A DNA stretch of 64,000 nt from Halichondria panicea (Eukaryota > Porifera > Demospongiae > Suberitida > Halichondriidae), in contig NC_087391.1 in NCBI RefSeq assembly GCF_963675165.1, positions 3,336,646-3,400,645 on the forward strand, in the 5' to 3' direction. The notes under the pieces were generated by a model. It did no database searches and was not told the origin of the DNA. It worked only from the letters and a program-made list of their open reading frames with translations. Each line of letters starts with the position of its first letter. The stretch's first letter is position 1. A program made the position numbers and the translations under genes. Positions 21,375-32,639 of this stretch are shown one piece after another.

Positions 21375-21720
21375 ATGAGGCGATGATCAAGTTTCAAGGC
21401 AGATCAGAACAATACCTCCCAATGAAACCTGTCAAGAGAGGTATAAAGGTGTGGGTATTAGCTGACAGTAGAAACGGCTACTTCCACAAATTTCAAGTAT
21501 ATGCAGGAAAGGAGAACTCAGCTGAAAAAACAGCTAGAGGCGTAAAAGATTTCTGAAGGGCCACCATCATCATGTCTACTTCGACAACTTTTTTACCTCT
21601 CTGAAGCTCCTTGAAGACCTGGAGAAAGATAGTTGTGTGGAACTGTACGCAGCGAGGATCTCAAAGATCCAGATCTGGTTGAAAGGTATCGTAAGAAACA
21701 TAAAATTATTATACATGGTA
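21375..21720 (+). pseudogene. piggyBac transposase fragment (DDE_Tnp_1_7)
   Basis: The plus strand reads EAMIKFQGRSEQYLPMKPVK, then RGIKVWVLADSRNGYFHKFQ, VYAGKENS, GHHHHVYFDNFFTSLKLLED and CGTVRSEDLKDPDLVE. These are the conserved core of piggyBac transposases around the first and second catalytic Asp (the D in the lost lead-in and in YFDNFFTS). One frameshift and one stop interrupt it. The rest of the catalytic domain is absent. It directly adjoins a P1 terminus in the opposite orientation. Confidence 0.85.
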
Positions 21721-21943
21721 ATGATACTAACTTTTTAGATGACAAGGGTTACTTACATCATGGTACACGTGTACAGTCCCAGCAAGCAATTAAGGGACTC
21801 TCCCATGCAGCTTTGTTTAGATCACACTAGAGAGTCACTGGCTCAAAGAAAAGAGCTAGTATAGCAAGCACCCTCATCGTACCCCCCTTCATAAGATCTT
21901 GATCGCATGGCAGAAGTATACACGCACCCTCACTGGCAAAAAA

Positions 21944-22156
21944 TACCGTATATAGCGTGTAATCCGTATATAGCGTGTAAGTTTCGTGGGGCAAAATATT
22001 CGTGGTTTTCGTGGTTGGAGGTCTGACCACGAATATTTTACCCACGAATGAAGCTACCTTTACCTGCAGTGCAAGCAGCAACCACGAAAATATTACCCAC
22101 GAAATGTCTCAATATTGCTGAACCACGAATATTTTGTCCCCCGAAGCTATATGGTA
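21944..22156. mobile_element. MITE (family M3), copy 1
   Basis: About 210 bp with inverted ends TACCGTATATAGC / GCTATATGGTA and nested inverted words TTCGTGG / CCACGAA repeated several times (21982, 22000, 22025, 22080, 22122). A relative sits at 63668-63845. A 19-bp tandem duplication (cgtatatagcgtgtaa) occurs at its left end. Confidence 0.7.
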
Positions 22157-22900
22157 CACTCTCATTATTATTAGCAAGCAAGATTATGCTCAATGTATGA
22201 AAACACACCCTCATTGATAAATTTAACACAATATCACACCATACGTCTATATATCAAGTAATTTGGACCCTACGCCCTACGCCAGTTGAGGATGTGTTCG
22301 GTGTTGCTGCTTAAAAGAGAGATAGGTCTGCAGTTGCGAGTCTATTGCAGTGTGCATGGACTTGAAATGTGCATGGACTTGAAACAGGATGACCAACATG
22401 CATATGGTCATCATCCATGCTAGTCAATACTTAAGGTAACGTAACTCCCAATGAGGTTTTGTCCGCTACATATGAGGCAAAGAAACAATACAGAAGTCTT
22501 AAATACAACCAACACCAGTTTTGCTATACTGAATGCTAAATATTAATTGGACAAACATATTGAATTATTTAACTGATAATTATTGGATGACATTACATGC
22601 TATATTGAATGATAATTGATAAGGATGGAAGGAAAGCAAAAGTTAGTTAGCAATAATTATAAGATGTGAACCAACTATACACTCACCATTTTGCGAATGA
22701 TAAATTATTGAATGAATATTAAGGATGGATGGCTAATGCAGGATTCCGATGGAACCTACTATACACGTGTCAACTACGGGAGATTGCTCCAAAAATTGGG
22801 GATCAAGTTAAACTGAAGAGAATGCAAGACAGCAAGAAATCTGTAAGTATAGTCAGGGAACCCAGTCAAACCACGGCGCCTGTTCCTGTAAGTGTAGTGT
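22157..22900. other. No gene recognised
   Basis: AT-rich sequence; a 63-codon frame at 22729-22920 has a donor-like gtaagtatag inside it, but no family resemblance. Confidence 0.4.
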
Positions 22901-23042
22901 ATTATGGTCTTATACTGTAGATCCGAATCCAAACTGGCATCTCAATTTTTCATGTTCTTACATTATTTTCATTATGGTCTTATACTGTAGATCCGGATCC
23001 AAACTGGCATCTCAATTTTTCATGTTCTTACATTATTTTCAT
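22901..23042 (+). repeat. 70-bp tandem duplication
   Basis: Two adjacent 70-bp copies, starting at 22901 and 22971, differ at one base (gatccgaatcc / gatccggatcc). This is the longest of the near-perfect local duplications outside the gypsy element. Confidence 0.9.
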
Positions 23043-24235
23043 CATCAACTGAGAATGCGTGAGATGAATAGTCAGACGAGCTATAGCATTGTAGTAGTCT
23101 CTGGTGGCGACGAGCAAGAAGATTGATAAAATTTCGTGAAAGAATGTTATCGCATTGTCCATAGCGAGGTCCATATCTATATGTACAGTGTTAATTGGTA
23201 CATTAAGCTAGCATGCATGCATGCAGAATATAACTTACTGAAGAATTAACCTTGGCATATGTACAAGGTACAAGGTAATGAAACTTGGGTGTGATGAAGA
23301 GCGTGGATACAGATGATTGTGATGATCCGCTATCATTGAAGGTAGGGTGACAGCTTTGTGCAAGTAATAGATCTACGATCTCAAGAAGATCCAACAAATT
23401 TAACCAGTGCTCAGGTACTAAATGGCCAACCATTTGGCGTCCCAAAAGCCACATTTGAACAGCTGCAGAATAATCAATTCATTGTTTCAACTTGTGGTCT
23501 ATACCATCAAGTGTGGTAGAGATTGGGCGATATTTTGCCTTTTTTTTGATTCACCAGTTGAAGAGAGTAATACCCTTCTGATGAATGAGTAACTCCTTTG
23601 TTTCGTATTCAAGAACACCTATATGCACATGTTAAATATTACGTGTTATCGTCCTACAATAAACTATACACATGTACACAATGGGTAACATCTCACCAGA
23701 ACACACATTGAAATACTTCACATTGAAATACTTCAGCATGATTGATACCGTACTCTGTTGATAACTTCACGCTGAGTTGTAGCAACATCACTTGAGTGCA
23801 TAGTGCGTCTAAAATGGCCAATGCGACGACAACCCCTGTTTGCTCGAGACCCCTCCTTAGCCAAGTTGTCAGCTGGTACAACGCACACTGTTCTATACTT
23901 CTTCGCCATTCACATCGAATATATGCCCATTTTCCTAACAATTATAACGGAATGTTGTTAAGTTCACACGCAATAATCAATAAAGACTCAACAGTTTCTT
24001 GGTATCATCAACCAAGGGTTTTAGGATGGCATAGGCTTTTAAATGCTCAGTCTTGGCTATACCAGCAAGTTGGATGTACTTTAAATTTGATCGAAAGATA
24101 GGTGGATAGGTGGTATATTGCCGAGCACAAAGTAGTACAAACCTACATGTAAGAGGAAGAGGAGGACTGTACTAAGTACACGTACGTACACACAAGAGAC
24201 TAAGAAAATCAGAAAATCTGCAAGAGGTTAGAAAA
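23043..24235. other. No gene recognised
   Basis: It contains short frames only (a 101-codon plus-strand frame at 23796-24101 and its antisense). Neither shows a motif, a repeat-free codon pattern or linked splice sites that would support a gene. A GCATGCATGCATGCA run lies at 23210-23226. Confidence 0.4.
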
Positions 24236-24454
24236 GTGGTTCCCGTCAGGACATCAGTGGACTTGTGGCCAGTTTCAACCACAAAGTCATGTAATCCACA
24301 CACAGGAACCAATTGCACATACCACACGGTCTCGGATATACACCATCTCATCTCATCTCAAACCTCGGCTCTCTTTTTGTTTCTTAGGTTCCTAAAAAAA
24401 TACAAATCAAAATTCATGATTATTATTCTGGCTGCTACAGTACAAATCAAATAC

Positions 24455-24767
24455 TTACCACAACTTCTCTGCAATATTTCATCTGCATGTGCTGGGACTC
24501 CACCCCTACAAAAGGGTTCGCATAGGCAGAACTTGAGTGAAATAATCATCCACCAGGGTCACATCCGAGGAGGTCTTGGATGAAGACAGTAATATCTTTC
24601 GTGATCATATCCATTGTGGATTGGGGAAGGAAGGAGACCTTTCTTGAACCTTCAGTATCCACATCATAGCAGGCTAAACACAGGCTAAACACAGGAATGA
24701 TTCCAACTGCTGAGTCAGCCCTTTTGAGGTTATGACCGCCCTCACATAATAGTGCATGAATATTCAT
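24455..24767 (-). pseudogene. Possible transposon exon relic
   Basis: On the minus strand, ITVFIQDLL...SSSAYANPFVGVESQHMQ runs to a donor-like GTTGTGgtaagtat at ~24462. The NPF-x-G-x-ES-x-x-x-Q pattern resembles a segment seen in several invertebrate transposon-associated proteins, but I cannot name the family. There is one in-frame stop at ~24560. Confidence 0.25.
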
Positions 24768-24940
24768 GCACTCCTGATCAGCTGTGATACAGAGTGTATT
24801 CTATACCCCTGGTTTATGGAAAATAATTAGTCATAGTGAGACATTTGAATAGTCTCTAAATGAATGTCAGTAAAACTCTAATATGAAAAATAAGATCAGA
24901 TAAACGTTCTAGACATAACCTCTCACCTAATTTCTGGGTT

Positions 24941-25480
24941 AACTTTAACCGTCGGATTCTTAATTAACAGTGAAGTGAGTAAATTGGGTTTCCAGAGCAA
25001 TAAAATGCCTATACCAATAGAATGGTGCAACCCATAACAACCACGGTTATTACGCTCACCCGTTTTTATCATTTTAAATGCTCGGCCAGCGGTGAGATAA
25101 AATCCAAAATTTTTTTTTTATGGATCATTATGGTTCACATCATATGAATGTAACAGTGCTAAGATATATCAATTTGAAGTACTATATCGGTGAACGATCT
25201 ACTGTTCATTACTATTTTAGCTATACTATACTTACACTATTGATATTCTAGCTATTCTAGCTATACTATACTACTTGCCAGAGTCACACAGTGAGCCCTC
25301 TCCTGGTCTTTCACCGTCCTGGTCCTTAGCGCTAGCGTCTAGGTCCATGTCATGCATTTCCTCAGTCCCAGACTGTTCATCAGCGTCTGGCATAAAGCTG
25401 GTAGCCTTTGGGAGGTATCCTACTATACCCTCTCGGCGACATCGCCATTGCTGTCCTCAAGCACTATAAGGCCTGGACAT
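24941..25480 (-). mobile_element. piggyBac P1 copy, left terminus damaged
   Basis: Inverted relative to 13401-14071 and similar along ~500 bp: the terminus TTAACCGTCGGATTC, the 'ggccagcggtgagataaaatcc' block, an intron-like AT stretch, and an open acidic segment at 25275-25455 (GYLPKATSFMPDADEQSGTE and onward on the minus strand) that is better preserved than in the 13.4-kb copy. That segment looks like the N-terminal exon of the parent transposase. The TTAA at the left end has been eroded and the right end was not located. Confidence 0.7.
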
Positions 25481-25945
25481 CCAACAAGTTGCTCAAATTA
25501 GCAATATCTGAGCAATGGCTGTACATTTGAGAGGTACACCTAAATTACTTGTGTAACGCAGCCCCATTCAACAACATACAGTTAATTTACTAAGTGAAAG
25601 GGTGAAAGGGAACAGAATCTACACAGTAAGCTGTGTCAGTGAGTAAATTTCTCATACCCAGGCAGAGTTGATAATAAAGGCAAGGTACTCACACAACAAC
25701 AATCTGTACATTGCACATTGGTTGAATCCCTGGGCATTATACCTCGGCACGAATGATTTAGTTACTAATAATATTTCATTCCAATCCAAATTCTTGTCCA
25801 CAAACAGAGACAGAAAACAGGGTGTGTACAGACAAAAAGAGGCAATGCTACAAAGAGAGATGAATAAAGTAGTAGCGTATTACGTAACATGATATAATAA
25901 CGGAAAACTGGTAAAGGTGACTACAGAAATCAATAATGGTAAAGA
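25481..25945. other. No gene recognised
   Basis: Spacer between the piggyBac copy and the gypsy element; only short frames. Confidence 0.4.
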
Positions 25946-25969
25946 TCATAAAGTAAAGTGTTCAGTGCG

Positions 25970-28700
25970 AAAGGTATGTCCCAAAGAAAAGAGTAGAGTG
26001 GGTGGTGGGGTTTGAGACGGAGACTGAGTGTTCAAATTAGCGGCGGTTGGTGTGTATGTAGTAGTATTGGTATTGTTTGTTGAGGATCGAAATTCGATGT
26101 GGGCTGCGGTCGATGGAGACTCTGTCGTGGCGACCGTTAAGGTCAAGGGTGAAATGTTTATCAGTTCGTTTGATAATACGGAATCGTCCGTCGTAAGGTG
26201 GTTGGAGTGGTTTCCGAACAGCATCATGGCGAACAAACACGTGTGTGGCTGACGCAGGAATGTGAGAGTTTCTATTGGTAGGTATTGGTGTTTTGAGCTG
26301 GTTGATAAACTGGCAGAGCGTTAGTTGGTGAAGGAGAAAAAAATTCACCACCATAGGCTGTGGTGGCGTACCTAGAAGTATGAGATCCGTTGGTTGAGGT
26401 TGGGCCTGGCTTTGAGTTGCCGATGAAAACGTTCAACCATTCCGTTGGATTGAGGGTGGTATGAGGTGGTTCGAGAGCGTTTGGAACCTGTGAGGTTACT
26501 CCATAATCGAGATTCAAACTATCGTCCGCGGTCTGTCACAATGGTGGATGGTACGCCAAATCGCGAGATCCAACCACTGAGGAATGCCTTTGCCACAGCC
26601 TGCGGTGATAGGATTGACTTCGGGCCATCGAGTAAATCGATCAACGCAGGTTAGGAGTGGTCCAATGGCGTGCCAATGGAAGTATCGCAATAGAGAGGGT
26701 CGGTTGAGTCCGGTAGGGCGACCACGAGAGTTGAGGATGGGCTTGGTCTGAGGGGGTTGGCCAGAGAGGAGGGCGTTCATTTTAATTCGAGACAGGGCTA
26801 CATTGTCTGTACCACTGACGTGCCTGATTGTCGAGGTGAACTGAGCGATGTAATCGAGGTGTCGTCGATCGGTTCAGTGCGTACGTCAGGGGTTTGTGGT
26901 TGGTTAGATGGCGAAACTGTTTGATGGAGAGGCTCTGTCAAAGGTACTGCAGCGGGGTTTCAGCTGGAGTCATCTTCCTGGAGAAAAACGAGATGGGATT
27001 CCATTTGCCGTTAATGTTCTGTTGTAGAACTGCGGCGTCGGTCATGAGACAGGTGGGGGCATCAGGTTGAAGGTGAGAGGAGGGGAGCGTTAGCAAGGGC
27101 ATCGTTGAAGGAGTGTTTGGGTTTTGGGTTTGGCTGACGAAATGAGGGAGTGCAGTGGTTGCATGAGGTCAGCACACGCATAAGGTCAGCACAGAGCACA
27201 GTGAGGTAGAAAACAATGGTAAAAGAGCGCCGGAGTCGGAGTTGGCGTTGAGATTGAGCAGCTTGCACTTTGTCTGGGAGAGGCGTGCTACCGTGTTGGT
27301 CAATGTGGTGTCCAAGGAAATCCAGGAAATCCAGACTGGTCACACCAAGTAGGCACTTGTTGGGGTTGTCAACCACACCGTTGGCAGTTTGCAAGTCCTT
27401 GAGGTGTTGATCGTCTGGCAATGAGAACATTGTCTATGTAGGCGTAGGCGGTACCCCACAGAGAACTTGGTCCATAAATCGTTGGAATGTTTGTCACCTT
27501 GACAAATTCAAACGGTGTGGTAATCGCCGTCTTGGGTACATCCGAGGGGGCCACAGGAATCTGACGTACGATAGTGGAACCCTGTAGAGAGGGAAAAAAA
27601 TCATGGATGTGGGGGACAGGAAACCGATCAGGCACTGGCGGTAGTCACCACAGGGGTGCCAGTCACCAGGAGTCTCCTTAGGAACCATGTGGAGTGGGGA
27701 GGCCCAGGCACGGTCTGATGATGCAGCATGTGCTCGAATTTCCTCTCTGGGGCGGGCTGAGGTTGGTGGTCCTGTAGTGGTGGGAAATGTTGTGTTTCAG
27801 CAACCTGTGTGAGTGAGAGGAAATCCGAAAGGTAGGTGTCCTTCGGGGACAGTGTTGCGCTCAGAGAGGAGTGCGCAGAGTGGATACCCTGTGTGTCTAC
27901 AAGTTTGCTGTGGGACATGTCATCAGCACCGAGGATTGGTTTCTGAACATCAGCGATGATGGGTAGTGAGCGTGAGCGACAGAGTCCGAGGTTGAGTGTG
28001 AGGGAGAGTTTCCCATAAGTGCGGATGGGTGTGGCCATGATAGTGAGGGAATCAGGGGAATGACACTGACTTCCGAACCTGTATCAACTAAAAATCGTGT
28101 GTGCATCACTTACAAAAAATAGGCAACTATAAGGTGGGCCGGTGACACTTGTCGCCACTAGGGTCCGGCCTGAGGCATTTTCTGTGATGGTACCAGCAGA
28201 GGGGTTTGTCTGGGGCTTGTTGAGCGATGATGTAGCGACCACGGCTGTGAGTCGAAGTAAGTGAGGCCACAAGGCGTGTCACTTCCTCCTTGAGTTTTTC
28301 CACCTCATCCGTGTTTGGCGAGTGTCGTATTGCAGTATTGCAGAGACAGTGTTCGGGTGTGTAGCAACTTCAAGTACCATGTCTTTCAACAGTTCCTTGA
28401 GGAATGATCACCCAGTAGCTGTTGCATTCTGCGGATGAGCTGAGTAGGCTTTCGGCTGAGTTCCTCTGGGCAGAAGCAAAGCAGCTGTCCTCTTGATGAC
28501 TTGATTGTGTTGTCTGTGGGAGAGTAGATCACGGACTTAAGTAGCATATTCGGGGCGGTCAAACATGGTCTTGGTGGTAAACTGTGCCTCCACTTTCGCA
28601 AACCAAACTTCAGGATCGGCCGGCCGGAAGTTTGATGGTAAGATAGGGGGTAGCACAATAAAATGCATGCATCACTGTCAGCTTCTGTCAAGACGGCACA
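25970..28700 (-). pseudogene. Decayed Ty3/gypsy retrotransposon (gag-pol)
   Basis: Minus-strand fragments in pol order: a gag tail (28.4-28.7 kb; LSRKPTQLIRRMQQLLGD), a protease with FLVDTGSEVSVIP (28.09 kb), the reverse transcriptase lead-in ([34 protein letters not shown]; 27.4-27.7 kb), later RT pieces with CLLGVTSLDFLDFLGHHID (27.33 kb), an integrase region with GPLLTCVDRFTRWPEV (26.6 kb) and a C-terminal FVRHDAVRKPLQPPYDG followed by GRFRI (26.2 kb). Every domain is broken by frameshifts or small losses, and I could not match flanking LTRs. The polyprotein order is that of gypsy, with integrase last. Confidence 0.85.
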
Positions 28701-28799
28701 GATTCTGATCCAGCGACTGATCCCTACTACAAGTCAAGACACTACAAATAATTATTGTGATGTGACATATAATATAATCCAAGTGCACATGAAGTGCAC

Positions 28800-28985
28800 A
28801 TCAAATATAATATCCACGGGTATTTATATATAGCATCATTATTATTTTTATAAATGTCCATGGGTATTTATAATCCACGGATATTTATATATACCCATCG
28901 ACATCTACAGGTATTTATAAGTACTCATTTATATAATTTTTATGTCCATGGGTATTTATACAATAATCCATAAATGTGTGCTTTT
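28800..28985. repeat. AT-rich imperfect repeats around 'cca(c/t)gggtatttata'
   Basis: Five or six copies of a ~15-bp word in both orientations, irregularly spaced at about 30-45 bp. No gene recognised here or in 28.99-29.8 kb, which holds only short frames and 'aattatta' clusters. Confidence 0.55.
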
Positions 28986-29819
28986 CAGGGTTTGGTTTTG
29001 TTAAAGTGATAGTCACATGACTGTTACATAACCTGCCACATGGGCTAGTGCCCTGGTCCCATGAAAGTTTCAGATATAGAATTTAGCACGGTAGTATACA
29101 TTGAAAACATTCATCTGCACGGAGGCAGAAGAAATCCAAAGAAAGATGGTGAATGCATTATTAGCAACAGAAAATTATTAGCAACAGAGCAACAGAAATT
29201 CATAAGAAAGAGCAGCTAACTAGCTAGCTAGCAGATCCACTCATCCCATCAGGCCTGCTAATACTAAGCACAATGGCAGTGATAAGATCTCCATGGTAAT
29301 TTGTAATTTGTGTCTGTAAACCCGTTGTCGGAATCACTTTCCTCAGTCATATACCACTGTTTTTTCTCACTTTCTGATTTCAGAAATCTTCTTCTATCAA
29401 ACATCTGTATAATTATAGTTTCATTATAATGAACACTGATACTATAATTATACCTCACCCTTTTCTGTTTTTTTGTGCATTGTTTTTGTTGACTTGAACT
29501 TTTTCTGTACGTGCTGGTTTATTGTCATTGAACAATCTCCTTCGTGATTCATAGTAACAATGAATTGCTTCTGTGATGTTGTTTGTTAAACTATAAAATA
29601 ATATATAACAACTTTATACTGGTTATCTGAAAACTGGCCTCTTTAGCACTGGAAAATCTGTGAAGATTTGATGTATTGTAAATCACTAGCCAAATCACTA
29701 GCCAACTCAGCAGTAATGAACTTGCAGTCATCACTAAGCCTGATCGTGGAATTATAATTATCAGCACAAGTTGTATAAGGAACTCTTCTTGCAAGTGATA
29801 GACCAGAGACTTCCTGAGT

Positions 29820-30470
29820 TGCTACTCAGAGGAGTAGGAAGATGTTTTTGTAAGGGGGTGCTTTACAAATCTGGGCGGAAATTTTTGGCATTCTACATTC
29901 CCGGAGATAAATTCTGAGTATAAAATTATGTTAAATAATTAATTCTACGTGAGTTTACCTGGATTAATTGTTCTGCTATATACTTTAAATCTATAGAATC
30001 TGTTAAGTGGGTATGAATATACAATAAAAAAAAGATTGCATTGTATCATTGTACTTCGGAGGAATGTTTCAACCTTCGCAGTGAAGAAAACGAACGTTCG
30101 GCAGTTAGACAGCATGTCTATTTTAGGATCCAATTACACTTAATCTATATAGTCTAGCTGCCCTCCATGACACAATGCAATCTGTTCATGGAAACTTACC
30201 ATTGATGTCAAAAATGAGAGGAGACTTGCTTGTTGCAGATTCGCAATGTGCTTGCTCTTTATAAGAGATATCTACATCTAGCTGACCTTTGTACTGTGTA
30301 CGTAACTATGCTAGTATAGCTAGCTCAGTAACTAAGCTATCTAGCTGCTATATCAAGCCTAGCTAGCTGTTCTGACTTCATGGAGCAAGTAGGTAAGGTA
30401 GCTGAGATAAGGGGGTGCTCCAGCACCCTGAGCACCCGTGCTTCCTACGCCACTGCTACTGCACTAGAAG
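29820..30470 (-). pseudogene. hAT transposase C-terminal relic
   Basis: On the minus strand near 30045-30110, the bases encode AERSFSSLRRLK in one frame and TFLRSTMIQ in the next. Together these are the conserved hAT C-terminal dimerisation motif, split by a one-base frame change. The flanks carry 'ggggtgct' and 'cctacgccactg' words (29850, 30410-30462) typical of hAT-related repeats in invertebrates. No ends or target duplications were found. Confidence 0.65.
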
Positions 30471-31490
30471 ACTGGGCAATCTTCTTTTCTAAGTCCGAAT
30501 ACTTTTTTTGTAGATCCAGTTCTAGCTTTGCAGTAAGCCCTTGCTGGATAAAGAGAGCGTGTTGGCTAGATGTCCTATTTGATAGAGCGACTTCCAATGG
30601 GAGTAGACATTGATGAAACACCATGGTTGAAGTTTGGGGTTTGCTGGTGAGAGGCCATGGGAGTTACAAAGCCATTTGGTGTGTTGAATGATGATAATTG
30701 CAACTGATTAGTCACTGAGCTATCACTTCTGTACATTGCCTTTTCTTTTCAACTACAACTAGCGCACAATACTGCAGGCCACATGTGTGCTGAGCTGGAC
30801 CCACTAATTTGAGATCTCAGAACAGACCAATTGGAGCAGATATTGGTATTGAGCAATAGCCAGATACAGTGTATAATCTCATAACTTTTTTTCTTCAGTC
30901 TTTCTACTACCTCTCTGCAAAACCTGATGCTCTGAATCCAACTCTTTCCACCAAAGCGCTGCAGCCGCCATTACCTTACTTTCCCCAATTTAGCAATCTT
31001 TGAGTGGGCGTTTCTCATTACTGCTGTTTTACAACTTCGAGTTTCCAACGCGCATAACTCAGGCATGGAACAAGATATGTGCACACTAAGCATATCAAGG
31101 CGTAGGCAATTCTTTGCTCTGTCATCTGCTATATAGATTGCAAAAATTATAGCTTGCGCCAATTGGTCTGTTTTCCCAGAGCCTGTCACAATTGTTGCAC
31201 AGTATGGACTATTAGCTGAGGCTGAAGGATCATCAACTAGCCATGGACTCCTGAAGAGACAAAATAAAAAGCGAAAACGCAAACAAAGAAAAGCAAGAGC
31301 CACAAAAATTGTTCCGGATCCAAATGAACTTGATTGAAGTCAAAAAGTACAAAGGAATGGAATGGCATGCACATTTTGGGATCGATGGCAATAGGAGAAG
31401 TACCATCACCGAAGGTACACATCATAGACGCAGCTTCTCTTCACGATCCAACCATTGATAGCAAGCCTACAGAAGTGTACATAGGAAGGG
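30471..31490. other. No gene recognised
   Basis: Two antisense-overlapping frames (a 110-codon minus frame at 30971-31303) lack motifs. Part of 31.3-31.5 kb may belong to the kinase relic that follows. Confidence 0.4.
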
Positions 31491-31494
31491 GCTC

Positions 31495-31888
31495 TTAGTA
31501 TAAAAGTTGATGTGACCAATGAAGCAGCAATCCTCTCATTACTGAATCTTCCAGGAATGTGTACTTCATCACTTCCTTATCGTATAGTTCTTCGTATTGG
31601 TTTTGAAACCCGATTCAATAGCCCTGAGACCTGGTTTGTAGTCAAATTGTGGATGCAGTGCAGTATCTTCATGATAATGTAAAAGTCATCCACAACAACC
31701 TCAAAGGGAACAATACAACTTTGCCTTCGCAAGAGGCCTCGTCTTCTCCTGTAAGTGTTCTACCATCACCTCATCATATTGTCGTAATTAACTTTGGAAA
31801 AGCAGAAAGTATGTCAAATGCAAAGAGATACGAGGCTCAGTACTTGACAAAGTATCCTCAGCATTCCCATTCCTCTAGTCATGGCTAA
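31495..31888 (+). pseudogene. Protein-kinase-like fragment with altered catalytic residues
   Basis: The plus strand encodes an N-lobe-like piece (VTNEAAILSLLNLPG), then after a frame change VDAVQYLHDNVKVIHNNLKG, a Ser/Pro insert and IVVINFGKAESMSNAKRY. The layout is that of a kinase catalytic loop followed by a metal-binding loop. The catalytic-loop Asp, the following Asn-partner Asp and the DFG Asp are all Asn here (HNN..KGNN, NFG). Family kinases with 'LH..--K-IHND-K-DN' loops are expanded in sponges. It is either a pseudokinase or, more likely given the frame break, a pseudogene. Confidence 0.6.
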
Positions 31889-32104
31889 CTCGTATATCTC
31901 CTCAATCATTCTTTTTACTTGGTCTTCAATATCTGGGTATATTTCCACCTGCAAAGGTACTTGCAAAGTGGGTGAAGTGGGTGTGCATGAGTCAGAACCA
32001 TACAAACCATGGAAGAGGCGGTAGCAACAAAAGATCAGCTGTAATCAGGTCTTGCTTCCTAAGCAGAGAACAAGCTCGAACAAAAAGAAGCCAGCATTGT
32101 AAAA

Positions 32105-32440
32105 TAATGGTCATTCGGTAAAATATCTTTGAGTACCACGGGTGAAAATAGAGTTATCCAATTGCTCCACTGTGTACCCACTTGCTATATTTGCTGGAAC
32201 TCTACCAACGTTAATTGGCGTACGGAATTTGCTAATTTTACTTTCAATTTGTGCATTGTCAATCCATACTTTGAACATATGCTTCCCAGTTCCAAGAAAT
32301 AGGTTATGCATAGGATCAACAACTGTGTAAGACATAGGATCGAAGTAGGAATATCATACACCATGCCTTGATTCAGCTCTTTGCTTAGCAGAGGGATTTG
32401 ATAGAGGGATTTGATTCTTTCGATATCAGTGAACAACATT
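32105..32440 (-). pseudogene. tnp2-type transposase fragment (copy D)
   Basis: The minus strand reads IKSLYQIPLLSKELNQG, then VVDPMHNLFLGTGKHMFKVW and VGRVPANIASGYTVEQ. DPMHNLFLGT is the hallmark of the Transposase_21 (tnp2) domain of CACTA/En-Spm elements. It aligns with the same motifs in the copies at 46.9-49.9 kb and 52.0 kb. The remainder of the gene is not recognisable around it. Confidence 0.8.
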
Positions 32441-32639
32441 CTCTAGGTGCTTGTTTGTACGAACATGCCATGTCTCTCGATCAAACCCGGATTTCTGACC
32501 ACCTCAGTTTTCTGACCACCTGGTGTTGGTACCATCTCAAACTCGGTCTGGATGCAACTTTGTCGAATAAAAGCGAGCAAAACGAAATTTGCCACTACTT
32601 CAGCTGCAAATACGTATCTTGATTACGTATTTTCAGCTT

